Assembly: GCF_900163545.1 (NCBI RefSeq)
Contig: NZ_FUHW01000022.1
Coordinates: forward strand, 1-64,000
Direction: 5' to 3'
DNA from: Arthrobacter rhombi
Lineage (GTDB): Bacteria; Actinomycetota; Actinomycetes; Actinomycetales; Micrococcaceae
DNA length: 64,000 nt
Shown here: one piece after another, positions 43,987 to 52,492 of the stretch
How the letters are laid out: each line of letters starts with the position of its first letter
How positions within the stretch are numbered: the first letter of the stretch is position 1
Translations under genes and position numbers: made by a program
The notes under the pieces: model-generated
What the model was told of the DNA's origin: nothing
Databases searched by the model: none
Seen by the model: the letters and a program-made list of their open reading frames with translations, nothing else

Positions 43987-44451
43987 ATGACTTTCACTAC
44001 CTGCGACCTGTTCGACGACGACGAATCGCTCCAGACGCTCTCCGTGCAGCTCCAGAACCTGGGGGGACGGACATGGTTCAGCGGCCCGATACGGACCATC
44101 CGCTGCGACCGCGATAACGCCCTGCTCAAACAGACCCTGAACACTCCCGGCGAGGGCGCCGTCCTCGTTGTTGACGGCGGCGGATCACTGGAGACCGCCC
44201 TCATGGGTGACATGATCGGCGAGGCCGCCGTGGCCAACGGCTGGTCGGGCGTCGTCATCCATGGCTGCATCCGCGACCGGGTGGCCCTGGCCGAACTGGA
44301 CCTCGGGGTGAAGGCCATCGGTTCAAACCCGCGCAAGTCCTCCAAACACGGCAACGGAGAGGCCGACGTCATTCTCTCCTTCGGCGGGGTCGACTTCAGG
44401 CCGGGTGCCATGCTGCATTCGGACGAGGACGGGATCGTCGTCGAGGCCTGA
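43987..44451 (+). CDS. rraA: RraA-family protein
   Basis: A 154-residue RraA-fold protein (TCDLFDDD at the start; VVDGGGSLETALMGDMIGE and VIHGCIRDRVAL with the conserved Gly/Asp/Arg residues). In enterobacteria RraA inhibits RNase E; many actinobacterial members instead act as 4-hydroxy-4-methyl-2-oxoglutarate/oxaloacetate aldolases or decarboxylases, and keep the metal-site residues as here. Divergent from the CynX-like carrier. Confidence 0.93.
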   Translation: MTFTTCDLFDDDESLQTLSVQLQNLGGRTWFSGPIRTIRCDRDNALLKQTLNTPGEGAVLVVDGGGSLETALMGDMIGEAAVANGWSGVVIHGCIRDRVALAELDLGVKAIGSNPRKSSKHGNGEADVILSFGGVDFRPGAMLHSDEDGIVVEA

Positions 44452-44500
44452 GCTCCGGGCACACCTGCCGACGCCATGGCGGTGCGACGAGTTATATGCA

Positions 44501-44526
44501 ACTATCTACGCATGAATGCAGATAGT
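44501..44526. promoter_or_regulatory. Inverted repeat spanning the ArsR start codon
   Basis: ACTATCT and AGATAGT form a perfect 7-bp inverted repeat separated by 12 bp that include the ATG at 44512. The wider stretch is AT-rich and could be the ArsR operator, with a leaderless or very short-leader transcript. Confidence 0.4.
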
Positions 44527-44898
44527 GAATTTACTGTGCCGCCGGACAGTGACTACGTGGAGTTGGCGGTGGAAGTCTTCACGATGCTGGCCGATGCGAC
44601 CCGAGTCCGCATCATCTTGGCACTGCGCGATGGGGAATTGCCGGTGAATAGCCTGGCCGAAATCGTCTCCAAGTCGCCGGCCGGAGTGTCGCAGCACCTG
44701 GCGAAACTGCGCCTGGCCCGCATCGTGGCGACGCGGCAGGGGGGAAACAGGGTCTTTTACCGTCTCGCCAACGAGCACGCCCGACAGCTGGTGACCGACG
44801 CTATTTTCCAAGCCCAACACGCCCTGGATGAACACCCGGCCCACCACAAGCAGGACCGTCCTCCCACGGAAACAACTACGGATGCCGCGCGTGCTTGA
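44512..44898 (+). CDS. ArsR-family transcriptional regulator
   Basis: A 128-residue winged-HTH repressor (FTMLADATRVRIILALRDGE, SKSPAGVSQHLAKLRLARIV) of the SmtB/ArsR family. The C-terminus has a His-rich cluster (DEHPAHHKQD), a possible metal site, while the alpha-3 CxC of ArsR is absent, so the likely signal would be Zn, Ni or Co, or none. Its 3' end overlaps the MFS gene, which it presumably controls. The start at 44512 lies inside an inverted repeat and lacks a clear ribosome site. Confidence 0.88.
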   Translation: MNADSEFTVPPDSDYVELAVEVFTMLADATRVRIILALRDGELPVNSLAEIVSKSPAGVSQHLAKLRLARIVATRQGGNRVFYRLANEHARQLVTDAIFQAQHALDEHPAHHKQDRPPTETTTDAARA

Positions 44899-46117
44899 GG
44901 TCCTGCGCAACGCGTCCTACCGGAAGCTCTTCAGCGCCCAAGTCGTCGCCTTGCTGGGTACCGGCCTACTCACGGTGGCCCTGTCCCTGCTGGCCTTCGA
45001 CCTGGCCGGCGGCGACGCAGGCATCGTTCTCGGCACGGCACTGACCATCAAGATGCTCGCCTACGTCGCCGTGGCACCCATCGCCGCGGCCATCACCTCG
45101 CAGGTGCCTCGCAAGGTCCTGCTGATCGGCTCCGATGTGCTGCGTGCCGGAGTTGCCCTCATGCTGCCCTTCGTCACCGAAGTTTGGCAGATCTACGTGT
45201 TGATCTTCGTGTTGCAGGCCGCCTCGGCGACGTTCACCCCGGCGTTCCAGGCAGTGATCCCGGAGATTTTGCCCGAGGAGCGCCAATACACTCGGGCCTT
45301 GTCCATGTCCCGCCTCGCCTACGACCTGGAATCCCTGCTCAGCCCGATGCTCGCCGCGGCCCTGCTCACCCTTCTTAGCTACCACAATCTCTTCGTGGGC
45401 ACGGCCATCGGATTCGTCGGCTCGGCCGTCCTGGTCTTGGCGACCGTCTTTCCCGCCCTCCGGCCCGCCGCTGCTTCCCCGTTCCTGGAACGGCTGACCC
45501 GCGGATCCCGGGTGTTCTGGAAAACTCCTGAACTTCGGAGTCTCCTGGCACTGAACATGGTGGTCGCCGCGGCCACCGCCATGGTCGTGGTGAACACCGT
45601 GGTGCTGGTCCAGGGACAGTTGGGTCGCTCGCAAACCGATGTCGCGCTGCTTCTGGCCGCCTACGGCAGCGGCTCCATGATCGTTGCGCTGGCACTTCCC
45701 CGGGTGCTCGACGCGATCCCCGATCGACGGGTCATGCTCGGCGGAGCCATCATTCTGCCGGCCGGGCTGGTGGCCACCTCAGCTGCGACGATGCTCGCGG
45801 ATTCGGGGTCGACATGGGCGTTCCTGCTGACCATCTGGTTGGTGTTGGGGGCAGCGACCTCCCTCATCCTGACGCCCTCGGCTCGGCTTCTGCGGCGTTT
45901 CTCGAACGAGTCAAACCGGCCTGCGGTGTTCGCCGCACAGTTCTCCCTTTCCCACGCCTGCTTCATTCTCACCTATCCGGCAGCCGGAATCTCGGGGGCG
46001 CTGCTGGGGCTGCCGGCCACGGCGCTGGTCCTCGCCGGACTCACCGTGGCAGCGGCAGTGGCCGCACGGCGGGCCTGGCCCGCCCGCAGCTCGGTGAACC
46101 GTCAAGGCGTGGCCTGA
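44882..46117 (+). CDS. MFS transporter (possible metal or drug efflux) paired with ArsR
   Basis: A 411-residue 12-segment carrier (RNASYRKLFSAQVVALLGTG at the N-terminus; QAVIPEILPEERQYTRALSMSRL after segment 4) resembling the enterobactin/macrolide exporter-like MFS group. It overlaps the upstream ArsR gene by 17 bp, so the pair behaves like a metal-responsive efflux unit such as NmtR- or CzrA-type pairs. An alternative start at 44828 exists. Substrate inferred only. Confidence 0.85.
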   Translation: MPRVLEVLRNASYRKLFSAQVVALLGTGLLTVALSLLAFDLAGGDAGIVLGTALTIKMLAYVAVAPIAAAITSQVPRKVLLIGSDVLRAGVALMLPFVTEVWQIYVLIFVLQAASATFTPAFQAVIPEILPEERQYTRALSMSRLAYDLESLLSPMLAAALLTLLSYHNLFVGTAIGFVGSAVLVLATVFPALRPAAASPFLERLTRGSRVFWKTPELRSLLALNMVVAAATAMVVVNTVVLVQGQLGRSQTDVALLLAAYGSGSMIVALALPRVLDAIPDRRVMLGGAIILPAGLVATSAATMLADSGSTWAFLLTIWLVLGAATSLILTPSARLLRRFSNESNRPAVFAAQFSLSHACFILTYPAAGISGALLGLPATALVLAGLTVAAAVAARRAWPARSSVNRQGVA

Positions 46118-46127
46118 CGACAAAAGA

Positions 46128-46973
46128 TCAGGCGTTCCAGAGGCCGTAGGAGTCGGCCAGGTCGGCGATCTTCTGGGCGCGAGCCAGACGCGGCAGGTAG
46201 GAGCCGTCGCCGACCGAGGCGCCGGCGGCATGGGCTTCGAGGAGTTCGTGAGCCCAGGAGAGTTCGTCGGTGCTCGGGGAGAGGTCTTGGTTGATGTCGT
46301 CGACCTGCCCTGCGGAGAGGCTGAGTTTTCCGGTCATGCCCATGGTGGCGGTCGTCCGGCAGCTGGCGTGAACAGCCTCGGAGTCGGCTCCTGCTGCGGC
46401 CGGGCCGTCAATGGCTCCGGGCAGCTGGCCGACGCGGGAGGCCACCACCAGCTTGCCTCGGGCGTAGGCCAAGGCCAGCGGGTCGTCGGAGACGCCGGTG
46501 TCCTTGCGGAAGTCGTTGACGCCGAAGGCCAGCCGGAACGTGCCGGGGGCGGAGGCAATCGGGGTGGCGTTTTCGATGCCGACCGCCGATTCGATCAACG
46601 CCAGTACCGGGGTACCGGCCTGCAGACGCATGGCCGTCAGGGTCACCTGTTCGGGCTTTTCGGTCATCGCCAACATCACCCCGCGCAGGCCCTTGGCCTT
46701 GGACAGTGCCGCCAGGTCTTCGGCCCAGAAATCGGTTTCGATTCCGTTGACGCGCACCCAAGCGGTCATCCCGGTGCTCAGCGCTTCGACCACGGCATCG
46801 CGGGCTTCGGCCTTCTGGCTATCGGGTACCGAGGCTTCCATATCGAAAATGACCGAGTCCGCTTCGGATGACAGTGCCGGGGCAAACAACTCGGGGTTTG
46901 CTGCATTGACCAACAGCCACGAGCGGGAAAGTTTGGCAGGCAGGGACGCGGCGCGGCGGTTACGAAGGGACAT
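46128..46973 (-). CDS. HpcH/HpaI aldolase (CitE-like CoA ester lyase)
   Basis: A 281-residue TIM-barrel protein: SWLLVNAANPELFAPAL, DSVIFDMEASVP (metal-binding region), WVRVNGIETDFW, VLALIESAVGIENA and RLAFGVNDFRKDTGV. It belongs to the CitE-like family, which acts on malyl-CoA, citramalyl-CoA and similar esters. No other citrate lyase subunit is nearby. The start codon follows a clear gap from the divergent YihY gene. The exact ester is unknown. Confidence 0.88.
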   Translation of the reverse strand: MSLRNRRAASLPAKLSRSWLLVNAANPELFAPALSSEADSVIFDMEASVPDSQKAEARDAVVEALSTGMTAWVRVNGIETDFWAEDLAALSKAKGLRGVMLAMTEKPEQVTLTAMRLQAGTPVLALIESAVGIENATPIASAPGTFRLAFGVNDFRKDTGVSDDPLALAYARGKLVVASRVGQLPGAIDGPAAAGADSEAVHASCRTTATMGMTGKLSLSAGQVDDINQDLSPSTDELSWAHELLEAHAAGASVGDGSYLPRLARAQKIADLADSYGLWNA

Positions 46974-47122
46974 ACCTACACACTACCGAGTTGGCGCCTC
47001 CGCCTTCCACCGGACAGGGCGGTCATCACACGCCGCCCGTGAGGTTGTGCCTCCCCGCCCCCCATGCTTGACTTTCAGTGCCCACGAAAACCCACGTCAA
47101 CCACTAGTCAGCGGAGGCTCCC

Positions 47123-48220
47123 ATGCCAGGTCATCGTCGCGTCGAACCTGAGAGCGGCACTGCCGCCGATACCGCAGCGAAGGATCGCAACGCACCCTCG
47201 CCCGACGACGCACGCAAACCCTCGGCGCCGACCGATCTGCGCGGCCCGTCATGGAAATACGTGATGAAGCGGTCACTGCACGAGTTCGGCCGTAATAAGT
47301 GCACGGACCAGGCTGCGGGTCTGACCTATCACGCGGTCTTGTCCATCTTCCCGGCCCTGCTGGCGATGGTCTCCGTGCTGGGTGTCGTCGGCCAGGCCGA
47401 ATCCACCACGAAGGCGTTGATCGGTTTCCTCGAGAAGTTCGCGAGCCCGGGGGTTGTCGATACGCTGCGTCAGCCCATCGAGCAGCTCACCAATACCCCC
47501 TCGGCCGGGCTGGCTCTCATCGTCGGTATCCTCGGTGCCTTGTGGTCGGCCTCGGGCTACACCGGGGCGTTCGGGCGGGCGATGAACCAGATCTATGACG
47601 TGACCGAAGGCCGCTCCTTCTTCAAACTCAAGCCGGTGCTGCTGCTGGTGACCCTGGTGATGCTGCTGGTCGCCGTCGTCGTGGTGGTCCTGCTGATCGT
47701 CTCGGGCCCCATCGCCCAGACCATCGGTGATGTGATCGGACTCGGCGACACCGCGGTGCTGGTGTGGGGCATCGCCAAATGGCCGCTCGCCGTGCTCCTG
47801 GTCATCCTCGTGATCGCCATCCTCTACTACGGCACCCCTAACGTGAAGCAGCCCAAGTTCCGCTGGCTCAGCGTGGGTTCGGTGATCGCGCTGGTGGTCT
47901 TGGCGCTGGCCACCGTCGGTTTCTTCTTCTACGTGTCCAACTTCGGGAACTACAACGCAACCTACGGGGCCATTGGTGGCGTCATCGTCCTGCTGCTGTG
48001 GATCTGGATCGCGAACCTTTCGCTGCTCCTGGGGGCAGTCTTCGACTCGGAGATGGAACGGGCCCGCCAGTTGCAGGGTGGCATCAAGGCAGAGCGCTCG
48101 GTGCAGTTGCCCCCACGCGATACCAAGGCCAGCGATAAGCAGGCCTTGGTCGAGGAACGTGACGTCCAGGCCGGCAGCTCGCTGCGACACCAGGCGGCCC
48201 GCGAACCGGAAGACAGCTAG
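47123..48220 (+). CDS. YihY/BrkB-family membrane protein
   Basis: A 365-residue protein with six membrane segments in the YihY arrangement: LTYHAVLSIFPALLAMVSVL, GILGALWSASGYTGAF, NQIYDVTEGRSFFKLKP and YNATYGAIGGVIVLLLWIWI. The first 50 residues are charged and disordered, and the C-terminal 60 residues form a hydrophilic tail. It was once thought to be RNase BN, which is no longer accepted; the real function is unsettled. AGCGGAGG lies before the ATG. The end overlaps the convergent flavoprotein by four bases. Confidence 0.92.
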   Translation: MPGHRRVEPESGTAADTAAKDRNAPSPDDARKPSAPTDLRGPSWKYVMKRSLHEFGRNKCTDQAAGLTYHAVLSIFPALLAMVSVLGVVGQAESTTKALIGFLEKFASPGVVDTLRQPIEQLTNTPSAGLALIVGILGALWSASGYTGAFGRAMNQIYDVTEGRSFFKLKPVLLLVTLVMLLVAVVVVVLLIVSGPIAQTIGDVIGLGDTAVLVWGIAKWPLAVLLVILVIAILYYGTPNVKQPKFRWLSVGSVIALVVLALATVGFFFYVSNFGNYNATYGAIGGVIVLLLWIWIANLSLLLGAVFDSEMERARQLQGGIKAERSVQLPPRDTKASDKQALVEERDVQAGSSLRHQAAREPEDS

Positions 48221-49476
48221 CGGGCGAGCTTCTTGAGGTTGACGGTGGGGTCTGCCAAGTGCGCGGGATCCACGCGGATCCGCCGGTCGATGATCCGACG
48301 GGCGGCCTTCACCGCCAACCCCCCGTCCACCGTGGCACACCCGAGCAGATAACCCTCGCCGTCCACCCGGAAGGCCATCACCGGAACCCCGTCCGCCTCG
48401 CGGATCACGGTGGTCCCCGGTTCGGTCATCGAGCCCACCCCTTCGACATGGACCCCGTGGCGGTCGGACCAGAACCAGTCGGCCCGTTGCGTCGGAGCGT
48501 CGACTCCGGCGATGGCCGATGCCGCCTGGTGGCCCGAGTTCATCGCGTTTTCCCAGTGCTCCGCCCGCCGTTTGAGAACGCCTTCAACGGTGCGGGTCCG
48601 GGCGCAGTCCCCCACGGCGTAGACGCGCCGGTGGCTGGTGCGTTGCTGGCTGTCCACGATGATCCCGCCGTCGACCTCCAGCCCCGAGGCCTCGGCGAGC
48701 GCCGTATTGGGGGTGATCCCGACCCCCACCAAGACGGCGTCGGCGATGATCTCTTCACCGTTCGCGAGCGCAATGATGTGTTGCCCCTCGTTCCGGGTGA
48801 TGGATTCGGGAATTCCCGTCACCACGGTGACTCCCTTCTCGGCATGCATATCGTGCAACCGGCGGGCCAGTTCGGGACCGACGGCCGGGACCAGGGGCGG
48901 GTCCATGGGGTCGATGAGGACGACGACGGCGCCCAGTTCACGGGCCGCAGAGGCAGTTTCTGCCCCGATAAGGCCCGCCCCGATAATCGCCAGCCGTATG
49001 CCGGGCAGTAACGCGTGGCGCAGCCGGTCCGCGTCGTCCCGGTTGCGCAACTCCAGCACGGTGCCCAGGTCCCCGCCGGGGATCGAAAGTTTCCGTGCCG
49101 TCCCCCCGGTGGCCAGAACCAGCACGTCGGCATCCAAAACCGTGCCGTCGACCAGAACCACTTCGCCAGTCGCCGGGTGCAGGCTGGCCACGGCTCCGGT
49201 GAGGATTTCGATCTCGTGCTCTTCACACCAGGCAGCGTCGGCCAGCAGCAGTCCCGTCTGGTCGGTGCGCCCGAGCAGGTAGTCCTTGCTCAAGGGCGGC
49301 CGGTCATAGGGCAGTCCTTCGGGGTCCACGATTCTGACCCGTCCGGTATGGCCCAGGCTGCGCAGCTGACGCGCCGTGGAGAATCCCGCCAGCCCGGCAC
49401 CGATGATCAGGACGGAGGCCTCCGGGCCCGAAGATGGGTTGCCTCGGTTGGATGCGGTGCTGGATTCGGTGTTCAT
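48217..49476 (-). CDS. FAD-dependent ferredoxin reductase-like oxidoreductase
   Basis: A 419-residue flavoprotein with two dinucleotide sites, LIIGAGLAGFSTARQL for FAD and LAIIGAGLIGAETAS for NAD(P)H, plus YDRPPLSKDYLLG and VYAVGDCART, and a C-terminal reductase domain (ADWFWSDRHGVHVEGVG). This is the ferredoxin reductase type of dioxygenase and P450 systems. No ferredoxin is adjacent; the Rieske ferredoxin at 8430 might be a distant partner. It overlaps the upstream Gfo/Idh gene by four bases. Confidence 0.92.
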   Translation of the reverse strand: MNTESSTASNRGNPSSGPEASVLIIGAGLAGFSTARQLRSLGHTGRVRIVDPEGLPYDRPPLSKDYLLGRTDQTGLLLADAAWCEEHEIEILTGAVASLHPATGEVVLVDGTVLDADVLVLATGGTARKLSIPGGDLGTVLELRNRDDADRLRHALLPGIRLAIIGAGLIGAETASAARELGAVVVLIDPMDPPLVPAVGPELARRLHDMHAEKGVTVVTGIPESITRNEGQHIIALANGEEIIADAVLVGVGITPNTALAEASGLEVDGGIIVDSQQRTSHRRVYAVGDCARTRTVEGVLKRRAEHWENAMNSGHQAASAIAGVDAPTQRADWFWSDRHGVHVEGVGSMTEPGTTVIREADGVPVMAFRVDGEGYLLGCATVDGGLAVKAARRIIDRRIRVDPAHLADPTVNLKKLAR

Positions 49477-50516
49477 GCCCGGTTGCTCCCGTGGATGTCT
49501 TCGATGATCTGCAAGGTGGCCACGGCGTCCTCCGGATCCACCGGCAGCAAAGTGTTGCCGTGGACCGCCGTGGCGAAGAGACGATAGAACTCCGGATAGG
49601 CGCCCACCGCCGAGGGCACCGGTTCCATGGACCCCGGAACACCGAGCCGACCCCACTGGTTTTCTGGGACCCGCCCATACCCTGCGTCGTCGGGTTTCAT
49701 TCCGGCGTCCAGCGCTGCCTCCTGCCCGTCGGTACCCCAGATTTCGAATCCGGCACGGGATCCCAGGACCCGGAAGCGCGGAGCCGGGACCGCGAAGTGC
49801 AGCCCGACCGATAAATGCGAATCCACGCCTGACTGGTGCCGGATGACGATGGAGGCATCTTCGTCCGCGTCGGATCCTCCAGCACTGATCCTCCGGGTCA
49901 GCCCATGCACCTTCGCCGCAGGTCCGAATAAGGCCACTGCCTGGTCGATGACGTGGCTGCCCAGATCGAACAGGACTCCCCCGCCACCTGAAATTCCTGC
50001 GCTGTCTTTCCAATCACGCAGTCCTGCGGGTTTCCAGCGTTCGAACCGTGACTCGAAGGTGTGGACCTCACCGAGGGACCCCTCACGGACCACCCGGGCA
50101 ACAGTCAAAAAGTCAGCGTCCCACCGGCGGTTCTGGAAAACTGAGAGCTTCACGCCGGCGGCGTCGGCCGCCGCAATGACTTCACGTCCTTCGGCAGCAG
50201 AGATGGCAAAGGGTTTATCGATCACCACATGCAGGCCGTGCCCGATCGCTTCCAGTGCCAGGGGTGCATGGGTGGCCGGCGGGGTTCCGATGACGACCAC
50301 ATCAAAATCTGCGGCCCGGGCGAAGAGGGTCTGCGCGTCGGGGATGATCAAGGTCTCTGGGTGGGCCGTAGCAGCGTCGGCACTGCGCACCGGGTGACTA
50401 GTGACGATCGCGTCCAGCGAGTAATCGGGGTCGGCGGCAATCAGCGGGGCGTGGAAGACGCGGCCGGACAGCCCATATCCCAGCACGGCGGTACGCAATT
50501 TCGGGCGCGGGTTCAT
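49473..50516 (-). CDS. Gfo/Idh/MocA-family oxidoreductase
   Basis: A 347-residue NAD(P)-dependent sugar-type dehydrogenase. The Rossmann motif is VLGYGLSGRVFHAPLI, the catalytic lysine lies in VVIDKPFAISAAEG (the EKP-like motif, with Asp for Glu), and the substrate domain includes GGGVLFDLGSHVIDQAVAL. The substrate is probably a sugar or inositol derivative. First of a two-gene unit with the flavoprotein. Confidence 0.92.
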   Translation of the reverse strand: MNPRPKLRTAVLGYGLSGRVFHAPLIAADPDYSLDAIVTSHPVRSADAATAHPETLIIPDAQTLFARAADFDVVVIGTPPATHAPLALEAIGHGLHVVIDKPFAISAAEGREVIAAADAAGVKLSVFQNRRWDADFLTVARVVREGSLGEVHTFESRFERWKPAGLRDWKDSAGISGGGGVLFDLGSHVIDQAVALFGPAAKVHGLTRRISAGGSDADEDASIVIRHQSGVDSHLSVGLHFAVPAPRFRVLGSRAGFEIWGTDGQEAALDAGMKPDDAGYGRVPENQWGRLGVPGSMEPVPSAVGAYPEFYRLFATAVHGNTLLPVDPEDAVATLQIIEDIHGSNRA

Positions 50517-50595
50517 GGTGGCTCCTTCGGGACGGGTCTAGCCAAACCCTACCAATCAGGACGCCGGCGGCTTCTGGAAGTAAACTAATGGCGAA

Positions 50596-50656
50596 GAGCC
50601 ACGGGCACCTGCCCTCTGGCTCGCCACCCGGCGGTCCGGGACCCGGAACCGCCGGG
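50596..50656 (+). promoter_or_regulatory. Two strong consecutive hairpins in the leader of the LapA-like gene
   Basis: Hairpin 1 (50596-50622) has GAGCCA/TGGCTC outer and GGGCA/TGCCC inner stems. Hairpin 2 (50627-50656) has CCCGGCGGT/ACCGCCGGG arms with inner CCGG pairing. A -10-like TAAACT lies at 50581-50586. Both would be in a leader of about 100 nt ahead of the ATG at 50696. An open frame also runs through this region in phase with the gene. Confidence 0.5.
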
Positions 50657-50695
50657 CACGGACGGCACGGCCCACGTCGACGAAAGGTAGTGCTC

Positions 50696-51139
50696 ATGGC
50701 GAAGGACCCGAAGCCAGCGAAGGACCCCCGGAAGCCGGCCACCGGGACACCGGTCGGCGATCAGCCAGCAGGGCCGACGCCCGCAGGGGTCACCCCCACC
50801 GGCGGCACACCGGCCAATCAGCCCACCGGCGGCACCTCCGCCGCACGTGCCGAGGACCCGCTCCGGGTCACCCGTAGCGGGGTCATGTGGACGGCGACGG
50901 TGCTGGCGTTGGTGTTCCTGGTGCTGCTGATCATCTTCATCGCGCAGAACACCAATACGGTGCAGCTGCGCTACTTCGGGTGGGAGGGGACGGTCCAACT
51001 CGGACTGGCACTGTTCGTTGGAGCGGTCGGCGGCGGCATCATCGTCGCCATTGCCGGAGCGGCCCGCATCGTCCAATTGCGCAGCCACGCCCGCAAGGCC
51101 CAGCCGAAGGCACCCAAGAAGGCCCCAAAGAAGGGCTAG
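50696..51139 (+). CDS. LapA/DUF1049-family membrane protein
   Basis: A 147-residue protein. The first 60 residues are a Pro/Thr/Gly-rich disordered stretch with repeats (GVTPTGGTPANQPTGGTS). Two membrane helices follow (VLALVFLVLLIIFIAQNTNT and LALFVGAVGGGIIVAIAGAA) flanking LRYFGWEG, the LapA signature. The tail is Lys-rich (KAPKKAPKKG). LapA-like proteins are linked to envelope or lipopolysaccharide assembly in proteobacteria; the actinobacterial role is unknown. Its start at 50696 follows GAAAGG. Confidence 0.85.
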   Translation: MAKDPKPAKDPRKPATGTPVGDQPAGPTPAGVTPTGGTPANQPTGGTSAARAEDPLRVTRSGVMWTATVLALVFLVLLIIFIAQNTNTVQLRYFGWEGTVQLGLALFVGAVGGGIIVAIAGAARIVQLRSHARKAQPKAPKKAPKKG

Positions 51140-52428
51140 GACCCGGCTGCCACTTCGCGGGCCCAGGCCGTGATCGCCACGGCCGACCCATCGGTGATGT
51201 CCAGCACCGGTGACGGGTCGGCCCGCTCGCGGTCGGGAACCTCCGGGTCGCGCTCACCGGGGTGGCGGATGGTATCCGGCGCGGAGGCCGCGGAATGCCC
51301 CTCCCGGCCCGAGCGCAACGGAAGTCGGGCCCGCGCGGCGCCGGCATACGGGGCCACCAGCGCGGTGCCCGGGGTGGGAACCCCCGCGGTGGCCATGGCG
51401 TTCCATCCCAGTTCCGCCGTTGCACTGGAGCCCGGTTCCAGGATCACTGCCGCCAGGCCGGCATCCTCGGTCATGAAGGATCCGCCCCGGTAGAACAAGA
51501 CGTTCATCGCATCGCCCTCGGCGTTGTCGAAGACGATATCGGGGTAGTTCCCCAGCCGACATGCCTGCCCCGAGGTGTTGGTGACCCGCAGCAATTGGGA
51601 ACGGTGTCCGGTCGCGGCGTCCCCGATGCCGAATTCGCTGTGCACCGCATCCCCTGAACACCAGTGTCCGCCCTCGGGATGCGCGGAACCGGGAGCCCCC
51701 TCCTCGACGGCCGCCGAGACGTCGGGGTGCCCGAAGTGCTTCGGTGCGGGGGGCGGTTCGGAGACAGCCGGGGTCGTGGCCCGGGGTGCCGCAGCGGCCA
51801 GCGAGATCGCCGCCACCAGCACGACGGCGAAGCCCAGTGCCGGCAGAATATCCACGATGGCGCGCGTACCCCGCCATGCAGGAGACTTCCTCCCCGACGG
51901 TGCGGTGGCAGCTTCGGTGGAGTGTCGGCTCACCAGGACCGCGACCGCCGCGGGAATCCAGCCCCACACCAGCCCCCAATAGGCTCCTGCCCCGACCTGT
52001 GGCTGGACTCCTGAGAAGATGAACGACCACCGTGCCGGGGGCCATCCGGCAACGATGGCGCCCAGGGCCAGCAGCGCGCCCAGCAGGGCTGCGGCAGCGA
52101 CCACGCACGCCCAGCCGGCCAGGAAGAGAGCCAGCGGTTTCGGGCGGGGAACCTGTCGCAGCACCGCAGGCAGCAACGCCAACAGAAGCGAACCCAGGGC
52201 CAGCGCGGCGGCCAGTGGAACGAGGAAGGGCCAGGGTGCCGGAATCCCGGCCAGCCCGGATGGCCCCGTGGCGGGAATCAGTGGCTTCAGGGCGGTGATG
52301 ACCGGCCCGGTGCCGGGCGCGGCGATCCACTGATTGATCAGCGTGGCCACCAGCCAGACGCCCGCGGCGGTCACCGCGGCCCACAGGGCAACTGCCGGGC
52401 GGACGGAAACGGGGCGCTGCGGGGTCAT
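51136..52428 (-). CDS. Membrane protein with C-terminal DUF4232 domain
   Basis: A 430-residue protein. The N-terminal half has five or six membrane segments. The C-terminal half is extracellular: it begins after ISLAAAAPRATTPAVSEPPP and contains GGHWCSGDAVHSEFGIGDA and LLRVTNTSGQACRLGNYPDI, the DUF4232 fold with its disulfide cysteine pair. DUF4232 is common in actinobacterial secreted and lipoproteins; function unknown. Joining it to a multipass N-terminus is less usual. It overlaps LapA by four bases. Confidence 0.85.
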   Translation of the reverse strand: MTPQRPVSVRPAVALWAAVTAAGVWLVATLINQWIAAPGTGPVITALKPLIPATGPSGLAGIPAPWPFLVPLAAALALGSLLLALLPAVLRQVPRPKPLALFLAGWACVVAAAALLGALLALGAIVAGWPPARWSFIFSGVQPQVGAGAYWGLVWGWIPAAVAVLVSRHSTEAATAPSGRKSPAWRGTRAIVDILPALGFAVVLVAAISLAAAAPRATTPAVSEPPPAPKHFGHPDVSAAVEEGAPGSAHPEGGHWCSGDAVHSEFGIGDAATGHRSQLLRVTNTSGQACRLGNYPDIVFDNAEGDAMNVLFYRGGSFMTEDAGLAAVILEPGSSATAELGWNAMATAGVPTPGTALVAPYAGAARARLPLRSGREGHSAASAPDTIRHPGERDPEVPDRERADPSPVLDITDGSAVAITAWAREVAAGS

Positions 52429-52492
52429 TCCCGGAGTGTACCGGGCACGATCCCCCGCCGCGTCCTCGTTCCGCCGGCCGGCCGGTGACTGG

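Noticed and set aside
47273-48340. A 355-codon open frame opposite the YihY gene
   Set aside because: Composition is Gln/Asp/His-rich and lacks motifs; the opposite strand encodes a recognisable YihY protein with good membrane segments.
50588-50695. Extending the LapA-like protein to an ATG at 50588
   Set aside because: The extra 36 residues are low-complexity Gly/Pro/His/Arg sequence coded by two perfect hairpins, and the ATG at 50696 has its own GAAAGG site.
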